Assembly: GCA_035949375.1 (NCBI GenBank)
Contig: DASZIG010000036.1
Coordinates: forward strand, 1 to 64,000
Reading direction: 5' to 3'
Length of the DNA: 64,000 nucleotides
DNA from: Gp13-AA77 sp035949375
Lineage (GTDB): Bacteria > Acidobacteriota > Terriglobia > UBA7540
Shown: piece after piece, positions 17,086 through 25,454 of the stretch
How positions within the stretch are numbered: position 1 is the first letter of the stretch
Layout of the letters: every line of letters begins with the position of its first letter
Notes under the pieces: generated by a model
The model's database searches: none
Told to the model about the DNA's origin: nothing
Seen by the model: only the letters and a program-made list of their open reading frames with translations
Position numbers and translations under genes: made by a program

Positions 17086-17242
17086 GGAGTCAGGAGGCAG
17101 GAGTCAGGAGGCAGAATGAGCTTTCGACCGAGTTACGTTCGTAGCCTGCAATCCTGTCGCGAGCCCGGAGTTTCAATCTTGTCGCAGCCCTGAATCCAGG
17201 GCCTTGTCTCTGACTTCTGTCTCCTGACTCCTGTCTCCTGCC
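17086..17242. repeat. inverted intergenic repeat, GGAGTCAGGAGGCAG family
   Basis: In the 175-base gap upstream of trpC. The motif GGAGTCAGGAGGCAG occurs at 17086-17100 and again, lacking one base, at 17101-17114; its complement-like CTGTCTCCTGACTCCTGTCT plus CCTGCC lies at 17217-17242. The two ends could pair over a loop of about 100 bases. The inside shows no gene. It may be a small non-autonomous element or a large hairpin in the trp leader region. Confidence 0.6.
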
Positions 17243-17251
17243 TACTGATGT

Positions 17252-18814
17252 CTACTTCTCCACCGGCAGGCCGGCCTTCTGCCACCCGCTCAAGCCGTCC
17301 TGGTATACCTTCACCTTGGCGTAGTCGTAGCCCCGGCTTAGCAACATTCGAGCCCCGGCACGGCTCACCGCGCAGGCGTCCGAAGCGCCGCCTTTACCGC
17401 CTTCGTAGAGCACCAGCGTCTTGTCTTTGGGAAGGGCGGTCCCGTCGGTCTCGATCTTCTCGACCGGGACGTTGACGGCGGCCGGCAGATGGCCGTCCTT
17501 GAATTGCGCCGGCGGGCGGACGTCGATCAGCACGGGCTTCGAGGGCAAAAGCTGTTGGATCTCGGCGGTGTGAATGAGAGCGGGCTGCTGCTTCTTCAAT
17601 TCATCCGGTGTGCACGTGAGTTCCGACTGCGACGCGAATGCCGGAGCCGTGCTGCCGAACGATCCCAAGCCGCCGTCGCCCGGGGTTGAGCCGGCCGAAG
17701 CTGACGGGCCGCCCGATGCCGGGCCGGCTGCGGCGGCGAGTTGCTGGTTCACGGCCTGAAGGATCGGATCGAGACTCGTGTTCAGGAATTTCTGATGGTT
17801 GACGAAGAATGTGGGAGTGCCCTTCACGCCCACGGCCTTGCCGTCGTCCAAGTCGCTCTGAACCCGAGCCTTGATCGCGCCGCTCGCGAGGCAGCCGTCA
17901 AACTGTTTCATGTCGAGGCCGAGCTCGGAAGCGTAGCGGTCGAGCGCCGGCTCACTCAGATCGTCCTGCTCCTCGTAGAACTTTCGCTCGGCTTCCCAGA
18001 ACTTGCCCTGCTCCGCGGCACACTCGCTCGCCTCCGCCGCCGTCTCAGCGTAGGGATGGATCTCGACCAGGGGGAATTGCCGGAAGACGAAGCGGATTCG
18101 ATTACCGTATTGACCCAGCATCTCCGCGACCTGGGGGGCCACTCGCCCGCATCCCGGACACTCGAAATCTCCAAACTCAACCACGGTGACCGGGGCGCTG
18201 AGATTCCCGGTAGCGTGGCTGTCTGGCCGCACGAGCCGTTCGTCAAGAATCTGCTGCGAAACGGCGGCCCCCGTCCCAGGGTCCTCGAGCGGGCGGCTGA
18301 TCAGATACTTGAATGCCGGCACTTCGATTACCGCCATCAGCACCACAACCAGCACGAATCGCTTGCGCAGCCGGAACCGGCCGCTCTCACTGTCGGACTC
18401 AGGCGAGCGCAGATCGGCCAGGGACAGCAAAAAGATCAGGGTGATAATCACGGCGGAGCCCAGACACCAGGCACACCAGGCGTGGATCACGAAGCCTTCG
18501 AGGTAGGTGAGATACAGCGAGAAGGCGAATCCCCCGCCCGCGATGGCGACGACGGTCGCCTGCGCCGAGCGCCGTAGAGCCGGCGCCGCAAGCCAGGCCT
18601 CGAACAGCACCGCGAGGAAGAGCACCCCGTACATCAGCACGCCGTAGTCAGGGGTCGGATGTCCCCCGAAGGATGCATAACGGCTGGCACGCACCACGTC
18701 GCAGCCTACGCCCAGGCACACCAGGGGATGGTTGGGCGAGGTGTACACCCAGTGGAGATAGACGGCGTCAAAAAAGCCCGCCAGAATCAGGATGAGCAGC
18801 AACACCTTGCGCAT
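17252..18814 (-). CDS. VKOR-DsbA-rhodanese fusion protein
   Basis: A 520-residue membrane protein with three parts. Residues 1-165 form a VKOR domain of four or more helices with the loop pair C33/C38 (CLGVGC), S44 and the quinone-proximal C114-A-W-C117. Residues 200-365 form a periplasmic DsbA-like thioredoxin domain with C219-P-G-C222 and the cis-Pro loop VKGTPTFFV. After a Gly/Ser/Ala linker, residues 415-520 form a rhodanese domain (VLIDVRPPAQFKDGHLPAAV), but its usual active-site Cys position reads LYEGG, so Glu replaces Cys. VKOR-DsbA fusions oxidise secreted proteins with quinone as acceptor. ATG 18814 is preferred to 18919. Single gene. Confidence 0.9.
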   Translation of the reverse strand: MRKVLLLILILAGFFDAVYLHWVYTSPNHPLVCLGVGCDVVRASRYASFGGHPTPDYGVLMYGVLFLAVLFEAWLAAPALRRSAQATVVAIAGGGFAFSLYLTYLEGFVIHAWCAWCLGSAVIITLIFLLSLADLRSPESDSESGRFRLRKRFVLVVVLMAVIEVPAFKYLISRPLEDPGTGAAVSQQILDERLVRPDSHATGNLSAPVTVVEFGDFECPGCGRVAPQVAEMLGQYGNRIRFVFRQFPLVEIHPYAETAAEASECAAEQGKFWEAERKFYEEQDDLSEPALDRYASELGLDMKQFDGCLASGAIKARVQSDLDDGKAVGVKGTPTFFVNHQKFLNTSLDPILQAVNQQLAAAAGPASGGPSASAGSTPGDGGLGSFGSTAPAFASQSELTCTPDELKKQQPALIHTAEIQQLLPSKPVLIDVRPPAQFKDGHLPAAVNVPVEKIETDGTALPKDKTLVLYEGGKGGASDACAVSRAGARMLLSRGYDYAKVKVYQDGLSGWQKAGLPVEK

Positions 18815-18973
18815 TCGACCCCCGCCTGAAGGCTTAGACCGCCGGACCCGCGGCCATCGCGACGGCTGAAAGTTGAACTGTTTTTCAGGCCGGGCGCGCG
18901 GGACTTTAAACAGTCCCACAGTAACTATGGTAGCAGATCGACCGAGTCCGGTTGCTTCGCGGAACGGCGCTTT

Positions 18974-19417
18974 TCAAGCTGCGCTCAATTGCGAAGTGCA
19001 ATTCGGGCAGCGCGTGGCGGCAATCGGAATACTCATTTTGCAGAAGGTGCAGTCCTTGGTACTGGGCGGCAGCGCCGGCGGCTTCGGCAAGAAGCGATTC
19101 ACCCACTTGATGAGCACGAAGACGGCAAAGGCTACGATCAGGAATTCGATGATGGTATTCAGGAAAGTGCCGTAGTTGATCGTTACGACGTGGGCCGCCT
19201 TGGCGTCAGCAAGCGTGTCAAAGTGTTGCCGGGACAAGGGCAGAAACAACGTGGAGAAGTCAACGCGGCCGAGGATCATCCCGATGGGAGGCATGATCAT
19301 GTCATTCACCAGCGAGGTGACGATCTTGCCGAAGGCCGCGCCAATGATAATACCGACCGCCATATCCAGCACGTTGCCACGCATAACGAAGGCCTTGAAC
19401 TCTTTGAACATAGTCAT
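18974..19417 (-). CDS. mscL: large-conductance mechanosensitive channel with C-terminal zinc ribbon
   Basis: A 147-residue MscL. The pore helix is canonical: MFKEFKAFVMRGNVLDMAVG then IIIGAAFGKIVTSLVNDMIM, and the second membrane helix is FLNTIIEFLIVAFAVFVLI. It opens at high membrane tension to release osmolytes. Instead of the usual charged cytoplasmic helix, the tail carries two CxxC pairs (CTFC and CPNC, about residues 124-143), a zinc-ribbon-like module. A good GAAGGAG ribosome site precedes the ATG. Divergent from the BNR gene, 273 bases away. Confidence 0.95.
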   Translation of the reverse strand: MTMFKEFKAFVMRGNVLDMAVGIIIGAAFGKIVTSLVNDMIMPPIGMILGRVDFSTLFLPLSRQHFDTLADAKAAHVVTINYGTFLNTIIEFLIVAFAVFVLIKWVNRFLPKPPALPPSTKDCTFCKMSIPIAATRCPNCTSQLSAA

Positions 19418-19673
19418 TCTCCTTCAAGGTGTCTTGCGATCCTCGGCGCCACAGTTCCGCAATCGCCGCCGGTCCGTTCATCGGGGCTCTCCGCGCCCAA
19501 GCAGCTAATCCTAGTGTCCTTTCACCAGCAGGTCAACCGCAGGGAGGCGCCACAGAATGCGTGGAGTGGATTCACGCCGTCGCGGAAATCACGGTGGCTC
19601 GCGAAAGAGTTTCGGCATGGCAAAAAGACCGCAGCACCGAGCGGGCCCGCCCCTGAGCAATGTTCGAGTCAAA

Positions 19674-19682
19674 TGTTATACT
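19674..19682 (+). promoter_or_regulatory. extended -10 giving a probable leaderless start
   Basis: TGTTATACT (TGn plus TATACT) ends eight bases before the ATG of the BNR gene at 19691. Transcription would begin at about 19690-19691, so the mRNA would have no leader; indeed no ribosome-binding sequence precedes the ATG. No convincing -35 is present. Confidence 0.45.
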
Positions 19683-19690
19683 TCGCTGCT

Positions 19691-22600
19691 ATGTTCAAAT
19701 CATCTTTACGCAACATCCGGATGGTGACTCTCGCTCTGGCCGTTCTTGGGGCGGGCGGCGTCGCAATTCGCACGGGCTTGGGCGCGCAGGGCAGCTCGCG
19801 CCGGTTTGATCCCAGTCTTTTTGCGGGACTGAAGTGGCGGCTGATTGGTCCGTTTCGCGGCGGACGCGCCATCACGGCGGCGGGCGTCCCCGGACAGCCG
19901 GATACCTACTACTTCGGCGCCGTGGGCGGTGGCGTGTGGAAGACCACCGACAGCGGCCTCGTCTGGCGTCCGATCTTTGACAGCCAGCCGATCGCCTCGA
20001 TCGGCGCCATCGCCGTGGCGCCGTCGGACCCGAATGTGATCTACGTGGGCACGGGCGAGGCCGACATTCGCTCCGACACCTCTTTTGGCAACGGAGTCTA
20101 CAAGTCGACCGATGCCGGGCGCACGTGGCAGCATATCGGCCTCGACGAGACGCGCGCCATCGGCCGCATTCTGATCGATCCGCGCGATCCGAACGTGGTC
20201 CTGGTGGCCGCGCTCGGGCATCCGTTCGGCCCGAACCCGGAGCGCGGAGTCTTCCGGTCGACGGACGGCGGCCGCACCTGGAATAAGGTTCTTTACAAGG
20301 ACGAAAACACCGGCGCCGTCGATCTAGCCGCCGATCCCGAGACGGGGCATACCGTATACGCGTCGCTATGGCAGGCGCGACGGCCGCCCTGGAGCGTCTA
20401 CGGACCCATCGAAGGCCCTGGCGGCGCGCTGTACAAATCCACCGACTCCGGCGCAACCTGGACCGAACTGCACAACGGGCTTCCCTCCGGCTCCCTGCAT
20501 CGCATCGGCGTCGCGGTGGCGCAAGGGGGAAACCGCGTCTATGCCCTGATCGATACCGAGCAGGCTGAGACTCGCGGCCTTTACCGGTCGGATGACGCCG
20601 GAGCGAGTTGGAAGCACGTCACCGCCGACCCGCGCATCGACGGCCGGGCGTGGTATTTCAGCGGCGTCACCATTGATCCCAAGGATCCGGACAAAGTGTA
20701 CGTGGCCAACACCGCGCTCTACCGCTCCACGGACGGCGGCGCCAATTTTACGCCCCTCAAGGGCGCGCCCGGTGGCGATGACTACCACTTTCTCTGGATC
20801 AACCCTCTGGACCCGCAGCGCATGATCCTGTCGAGCGACCAGGGCACAGTGGTCAGCGTTGACGGCGGTGACACCTGGAGCTCCTGGTACAACCAGCCCA
20901 CGGCGCAGCTCTATCACGTGGCCACGGACAATCAATTCCCTTACCACGTCTACGGCGCGCAGCAGGACTCGGGCAGCGTGGAGGTGGCGAGCCGCACGGA
21001 TTCCATGTCGATCAGCTTCCGCGACACCTGGGCCACGGCCGGCGGCGAAGGCGGCTACATGGCGCCCGACCCGGCCCACCCGGACATCGTGATCGGCGGC
21101 GACACCTATGGCGGCATCGACCGCCTGTGGAAGAGCACGCACCAGGCCCAGAACATTTCTCCGGCCATCGGCACCACGCCCAATTTCGGCGGCGGTGGCG
21201 GCTGCAACGCCGGCAATGGATTCCGTTTCACCTGGACTTCGCCCATCGTTTTCTCGATGAAAGATCCGCGGGCGCTCTACTTCAGTTCGCAGGTTCTCTG
21301 GAAAAGCCTGGACGACGGCACGAGCTGGGAGACCATCAGCGCCGACCTGACCCGGCCCGCGGCCGGTGCGCAGCCGGCGCCCGGGGCCGGGCCGGCGGAT
21401 TTCACCAAGGTGACGGGCTGCGGCGTGATCTATGCCGTCGCACCGTCGCCGCTCCAGGCCGACGAGATCTGGGCTGGCACCGACGACGGCCTGATCCAGT
21501 TGACCGTGGATGGCGGTAAGACATGGAAGGACGTAACCCCGCCCGCCGTCGGCCCCTGGAGCACGGTAAGCCTGATCGAGGCTTCGCACTTTGACGCCGG
21601 GGCGGCCCACGCGGCCATCGACCGCCATACCCTGGATGACTACGCGCCCCACATCCTGCGCACGCACGACTACGGCCGCACCTGGCAGGAGGCGAACTCC
21701 GGGCTGCCGCCCGACGGATCGGTCCACGTCGTGCGCGAAGACCCGACGCGCCGAGGCTTGCTGTTCGCAGGCACCGATACCGGTGTGTTTGTCTCTTTCG
21801 ACGATGGCGGACAATGGCAGGGTCTGCAGTTGAATCTTCCGGCCGCGCCCGTCCACGATCTCGTGGTTCACGGCGCCGACCTGGTGATTGCGACGCACGG
21901 GCGTTCCTTCTGGATTCTCGATGACATCGAGCCGCTTCGGGAGCTGAACGGCGAGATTGCCGACTCGGAGGCGTATCTCTTCAAACCTGAGGCGGCGGTG
22001 CGGCTACGTCCACGTCCGTTTGAAGGCACACCGCTGCCCGTCGAGGAGCCGAGCGCGCAGAATCCACCGCTCGGGGCCGTGCTCGACTATGCGCTGAAGC
22101 CGGAGCCACAAAGCGAGATCGAGCTCGAGATCCTGGACGCGCAAGGCAAGCTCGTCCGCCGGTATTCGACCGCCGACCTGGCCCCGCGTCCGCAGCGGAC
22201 GCCGGTGGTGACCAGTAATTGGCTGGCGCAGCCCGGCGTCCTTACGAAGAAGGAGGGCCTGAACCGCTTCGTTTGGGACCTGCGCTACGCGCCCCCAACC
22301 GGGGGCGGCGGTGGCGGGTTCTTCTCACCGCGGAGCCCGATGGTGTTGCCCGGCGAATACCGGGTGCTCCTGACGGTGAACGGTCACAACTACGAGCAAC
22401 CGCTTCGCGTTGAACTTGACCCGCGCGTGAAGACGCCGCTTGCCGACATCGTGCATCAGTTCACGTTCGAGCAGGAAGTGATCAGCGCCTCGGCCAACGC
22501 GCGGAGCCTGACCACGGCGGCACGCGACCTCAATGCCAAACTTGCCGGGCTCGAGAAGCCGATGGCCGCCAAGCCTGAGACGGCGGCGATCGCCCGGGCC

Positions 22601-22903
22601 ATGCAAGCGCTCGAGGCGAAACTCTCTTCCTTCGCCGGCGAGAGCGGAGCGGGAGCGCCGGGCGGTTCGGGGTCCGCTAACCTGGGGAGAGCATCGAGCC
22701 TCCTCGCGCAGGCGTTGTCCGCGGCCGAAGGCGCAGACGCCGCCCCCACAGAATCGTGCGAGACGGCAGCGCACAAGGCGGAAGCGATGCTGGCGGCGGC
22801 CCGTCAGCAGTGGAACGCGATCAGAATACAGGATCTGGCAGCGCTGAACGCGCTCCTCGCCCAGCACAACCTCGGGCAGATTCAGGTCGTGGATGAAATG
22901 TGA
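19691..22903 (+). CDS. secreted BNR/VPS10-type beta-propeller protein
   Basis: About 1070 residues. The start MFKSSLRNIRMVTLALAVLG looks like a signal peptide. The body carries many BNR/Asp-box units (KTTDSGLVW, KSTDAGRTW, RSTDGGRTW, KSTDSGATW, RSDDAGASW, TVDGGKTW), which build sialidase- or sortilin-like propellers (about residues 40-750). The last 300 residues include a probable beta domain and a helical tail. Annotators call such proteins glycosyl hydrolase or VPS10 repeat protein, yet no catalytic residues can be assigned. The frame remains open 700 bases upstream, but that part is antisense to mscL and is not coding. Confidence 0.88.
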   Translation: MFKSSLRNIRMVTLALAVLGAGGVAIRTGLGAQGSSRRFDPSLFAGLKWRLIGPFRGGRAITAAGVPGQPDTYYFGAVGGGVWKTTDSGLVWRPIFDSQPIASIGAIAVAPSDPNVIYVGTGEADIRSDTSFGNGVYKSTDAGRTWQHIGLDETRAIGRILIDPRDPNVVLVAALGHPFGPNPERGVFRSTDGGRTWNKVLYKDENTGAVDLAADPETGHTVYASLWQARRPPWSVYGPIEGPGGALYKSTDSGATWTELHNGLPSGSLHRIGVAVAQGGNRVYALIDTEQAETRGLYRSDDAGASWKHVTADPRIDGRAWYFSGVTIDPKDPDKVYVANTALYRSTDGGANFTPLKGAPGGDDYHFLWINPLDPQRMILSSDQGTVVSVDGGDTWSSWYNQPTAQLYHVATDNQFPYHVYGAQQDSGSVEVASRTDSMSISFRDTWATAGGEGGYMAPDPAHPDIVIGGDTYGGIDRLWKSTHQAQNISPAIGTTPNFGGGGGCNAGNGFRFTWTSPIVFSMKDPRALYFSSQVLWKSLDDGTSWETISADLTRPAAGAQPAPGAGPADFTKVTGCGVIYAVAPSPLQADEIWAGTDDGLIQLTVDGGKTWKDVTPPAVGPWSTVSLIEASHFDAGAAHAAIDRHTLDDYAPHILRTHDYGRTWQEANSGLPPDGSVHVVREDPTRRGLLFAGTDTGVFVSFDDGGQWQGLQLNLPAAPVHDLVVHGADLVIATHGRSFWILDDIEPLRELNGEIADSEAYLFKPEAAVRLRPRPFEGTPLPVEEPSAQNPPLGAVLDYALKPEPQSEIELEILDAQGKLVRRYSTADLAPRPQRTPVVTSNWLAQPGVLTKKEGLNRFVWDLRYAPPTGGGGGGFFSPRSPMVLPGEYRVLLTVNGHNYEQPLRVELDPRVKTPLADIVHQFTFEQEVISASANARSLTTAARDLNAKLAGLEKPMAAKPETAAIARAMQALEAKLSSFAGESGAGAPGGSGSANLGRASSLLAQALSAAEGADAAPTESCETAAHKAEAMLAAARQQWNAIRIQDLAALNALLAQHNLGQIQVVDEM

Positions 22904-22942
22904 GGCGTCCGGCAAAAGGGTTCTGGGCCGTCTTGCGACGGA

Positions 22943-23254
22943 TCAGCCACGAGTGCGGCCGGGCGCCATCTCCGCTTTGAGGCGGTCAGCGAGAAACGTC
23001 TTGAGGAGGGACTGGTAAGGAATATCGCGCTTGTTGGCGAGCAGCTTCAGATTCGCGATCATGGTCACGGGCAGGCGCAGCGAGATCGTCCGGGCGGTAG
23101 GCTTCAGATTTGGGAAAACGGCGCGCTCGCCCTTCGACCAATCGATGTAGTCCATCGAGTCGTGGGTAGCCCAGAACTCTCTCTCTTGCTCTTCCGACTT
23201 GAAGACCGGAAGCGGCTTAAGCTTCCTGGCTCTCGCTTTTTTCGTAGCTCGCAT
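22943..23254 (-). CDS. brnA: BrnA-family antitoxin
   Basis: A 103-residue CopG/BrnA-type antitoxin. The N-terminus has the toxin-binding part (FKSEEQEREFWATHDSMDYI then DWSKGERAVFPNLKP), and a ribbon-helix-helix follows: TARTISLRLPVTMIANLKLL and ANKRDIPYQSLLKTFLADRL. Such proteins neutralise BrnT and repress their own promoter. The start overlaps the end of brnT by 38 bases. Confidence 0.85.
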   Translation of the reverse strand: MRATKKARARKLKPLPVFKSEEQEREFWATHDSMDYIDWSKGERAVFPNLKPTARTISLRLPVTMIANLKLLANKRDIPYQSLLKTFLADRLKAEMAPGRTRG

Positions 23255-23537
23255 AAAATCTCCGTTCTCGGCGCGTCATCAGCCGCGCCGAGACGATCCG
23301 AATCAGATAGCGGCGCACCGTGAACGCGACCAGCAAATACCGGCCCCGATCGGTCTGGCCGAAGGCACGCCAGCGGCGCTCTTCGTCTGAAGAATGGACG
23401 GGATCCTGCCGCACCGCGAAGGGCCGATTAAAAAACACCTCTTCGCACTCAGAGTCTGTGACGCCGTGCTTTTCCCAGTTTTTGTTGATATTGCCATCAT
23501 CCCAATCGAAGCCAACGCATTCGGCCCATTCTTTCAC
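23217..23537 (-). CDS. brnT: BrnT-family ribonuclease toxin
   Basis: A 106-residue BrnT toxin (RelE-like fold). The motif FDWDDGNINKNWEKHGVTDS leads into the conserved CEEVFFNRP; then ERRWRAFGQTDRGRYLLVAF and RIVSARLMTRRERRFYASY supply the usual Arg-rich active region. GTG 23537 is the start; family members often begin nearer the FDWD motif. First gene of a brnT-brnA operon; upstream is a 13-bp inverted repeat shared with the divergent VOC gene. Confidence 0.85.
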   Translation of the reverse strand: MKEWAECVGFDWDDGNINKNWEKHGVTDSECEEVFFNRPFAVRQDPVHSSDEERRWRAFGQTDRGRYLLVAFTVRRYLIRIVSARLMTRRERRFYASYEKSESQEA

Positions 23538-23540
23538 GTA

Positions 23541-23555
23541 TATAACCTTTATACT
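23541..23555. promoter_or_regulatory. overlapping divergent -10 sites with inverted repeat
   Basis: TATAACCTTTATA (23541-23553) is an inverted repeat TATAA-CCT-TTATA directly upstream of brnT. On the plus strand TATACT (23550-23555) could be the -10 of the VOC gene; on the minus strand TATAAA or TATATA could serve brnT. Its symmetry suits a ribbon-helix-helix operator for BrnA. Inferred only. Confidence 0.4.
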
Positions 23556-23600
23556 CGCCTTCCATCGGCTAAATCAACGGAAGGCTTAGGAGAACCTGAC

Positions 23601-23999
23601 ATGTCACCGAAGACCGAAGGCCTACTCGAATCCTCGTTGTACGTCGCTGATGTAGCCCGGTCGGCCGAGTTCTACCGGAGAATCTTCGGGTTTCAGGTCA
23701 TCAGCGATTTCGGAGGCCGCGGCTGCGCGATGCAAGCGGGCGAGCGCCAGGTGCTGCTGTTATTCAAGAAGGGCGGCTCGCGAACCATTCCCACGCCGCA
23801 CGACGGCGACGGCGAGCTCCATCTCGCGTTTGCCATCCCGGCTTCGGAGCTTGCCCGCTGGGAAGATTGGCTCGCGGAAAACGGGATTGCCGTGGAGGAG
23901 AAGCGCACGTGGGAAAAGGGAGGCACCAGCCTCTACTTTCGCGATTCTGACCGGCACCTGGTTGAGGTCGCCACGCCGGGCGTATGGTCGATTTACTGA
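23601..23999 (+). CDS. VOC-family (glyoxalase/bleomycin-resistance fold) protein
   Basis: A 132-residue single VOC domain. It starts with LLESSLYVADVARSAEFYRR then IFGFQVI and ends with GGTSLYFRDSDRHLVEVATP, the usual paired beta-alpha-beta-beta-beta modules. Potential metal ligands are Glu/His in ELHLAF and the Glu of LVEV; the first His is replaced by Ser (ESSLYV), so metal binding may be incomplete. The function is open: glyoxalase-like, dioxygenase-like or drug binding. ATG 23601 has AGGAG eight bases upstream; the frame extends further 5' but has no better start. Confidence 0.82.
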   Translation: MSPKTEGLLESSLYVADVARSAEFYRRIFGFQVISDFGGRGCAMQAGERQVLLLFKKGGSRTIPTPHDGDGELHLAFAIPASELARWEDWLAENGIAVEEKRTWEKGGTSLYFRDSDRHLVEVATPGVWSIY

Positions 24000-24040
24000 C
24001 TTTTCCTTTTTCGAATTTCGATTGACGGATTGGGGCACGT

Positions 24041-24048
24041 TGTAAACT
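24041..24048 (+). promoter_or_regulatory. -10-like site close to the dGTPase start
   Basis: TGTAAACT ends six bases before the ATG at 24055, with TTGACG at 24022-24027 (15-base spacer) as a possible -35. No ribosome site is seen, so the transcript could be nearly leaderless. Confidence 0.35.
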
Positions 24049-24054
24049 GGAATC

Positions 24055-25242
24055 ATGCCGAGCAGCAACGTCCTGAAGCTAAGGCGTACGGTTCAAGCGT
24101 CACGCGCCGCCATCCGTCCGGTGGACGGTCTGGCGGGCTATGCCATGCGCGTAGAACGCTCGCAAGGCCGGAGGTATCCCGAGCCGGCGCATCCCTACCG
24201 CAACGCATACGTGAGGGATCGTGACCGCATTATTCACTCCCGTGCCTTTCGCCGCCTGGAGGACAAGACGCAGGTGTTTTCGCGCCGGTTCTCCGACCAT
24301 TTCCGCACCCGCCTGACCCACACGCTGGAGGTGACCCAGATCGCCCGCACCGTGACCGGGGCGCTCGGGCTCAATGCGGAACTCGCGGAAGCGCTGGCGC
24401 TGGTCCACGACGTAGGGCATCCTCCCTTCGGGCACACGGGGGAGGCGGCGCTCGACCGCCTGATGCAGCGTTACGGCGAGCGATTCGATCACAACCTGCA
24501 CGCGCTGCGCATCGTGGAGCGCTTCGAGCAAAAGTACGCGGCCTTTCCCGGCCTGAACCTCACCTTCGAAGTTCGCGAAGGCATCATCAAGCACTCGCGC
24601 GACTACGATCCCGCCCTCTACCGCGAGCTAGCCGAGTATCGCTTGCCGGAGCGCCCGCCACTCGAGGCGCAATTGATCGACCTGGTGGATGAGATTGCCT
24701 ACAGCACCGCAGACCTCGACGATGGCTACGAGGCGAAACTGCTGACGCTCGACATGATCCGCCAGGGCGTGCCGATGTTTGACCGCTTCCTGCGCCAGGC
24801 GGATCGCCGTTACCCCGCGGCTCCGGAGAAGCAGCGCTTCAACGAGGCCCTGAAGAGCGTACTCGACGCTCTGGCGACGGACCTTATCGATTCGACGGCC
24901 GCCGAACTGAGGAAACAGGACACCCACACCGTTGCGGACGTCCGGGCGTCCGCCAGGCGGCTCGCGACCTTCAGCCCGGCGAAGGCGGCGGAGATCCGCG
25001 GCATCAAGGAATTTCTCCGCCGCCAGCTCTACGAACACCCGAGCGTGCATCGCGAGCGCCGGGGGATCAGCCGGCTGATCGAGAGTCTGTTCGAGTATTT
25101 CGTCGAGAATCCGCGCCGTCTGCCTGTCGCCTACTTCCAAAAGACGCGCGAGGAGCCGCCCCAACGCATCGTCTGCGACTACATTGCGGGCATGACAGAC
25201 AGCTATCTGCGCGAACAATGGTCACGCTGCCTCGGGCGCTGA
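24055..25242 (+). CDS. dGTP triphosphohydrolase-like HD protein
   Basis: A 395-residue dGTPase-family (type 2) enzyme that hydrolyses dNTPs to nucleosides and triphosphate. The HD metal site is complete: H89 in RTRLTHTLEVTQIAR, H118-D119 in LVHDVGHPPFGHTGE, and the later Asp in LVDEIAYSTADLDDGY. FDHNLHALRIVERFE and GIIKHSRDY are further family blocks. The N-terminal 50 residues include the RDRDRIIHSRAFRRLEDKTQ signature. Stand-alone gene; a role in nucleotide-pool control or phage defence is possible, but nothing nearby argues for the latter. Confidence 0.93.
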   Translation: MPSSNVLKLRRTVQASRAAIRPVDGLAGYAMRVERSQGRRYPEPAHPYRNAYVRDRDRIIHSRAFRRLEDKTQVFSRRFSDHFRTRLTHTLEVTQIARTVTGALGLNAELAEALALVHDVGHPPFGHTGEAALDRLMQRYGERFDHNLHALRIVERFEQKYAAFPGLNLTFEVREGIIKHSRDYDPALYRELAEYRLPERPPLEAQLIDLVDEIAYSTADLDDGYEAKLLTLDMIRQGVPMFDRFLRQADRRYPAAPEKQRFNEALKSVLDALATDLIDSTAAELRKQDTHTVADVRASARRLATFSPAKAAEIRGIKEFLRRQLYEHPSVHRERRGISRLIESLFEYFVENPRRLPVAYFQKTREEPPQRIVCDYIAGMTDSYLREQWSRCLGR

Positions 25243-25340
25243 CCTCCGCCGTCAACGAAGCACGCCCGCACCGCAGCAAGGATCACAAGCGCTGCAAGCG
25301 ATGAAACCGCTTCACCATGACCACTCTTAATACCTACCTA

Positions 25341-25356
25341 ACCGGCGCGCGCCGGT
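25341..25356. promoter_or_regulatory. 16-bp perfect palindrome
   Basis: ACCGGCGCGCGCCGGT lies in the 212-base gap between the dGTPase gene and the secreted protein at 25455. No T-run follows, so it is more likely an operator or a chance GC-rich palindrome than a terminator. Confidence 0.35.
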
Positions 25357-25454
25357 GTTATCCTGCAGCAAGTCTCGTTGCGGGAATTCTCAAACACCCG
25401 TCGAGACGATTCCGGCAGAAAGGGGGCTCCGGCGAATATCTATGAGGAGGACTA

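Noticed and set aside
18989..19690. 5' extension of the BNR protein frame to 18989
   Set aside because: It runs antisense through mscL, has no family resemblance, and a good signal peptide begins at ATG 19691.
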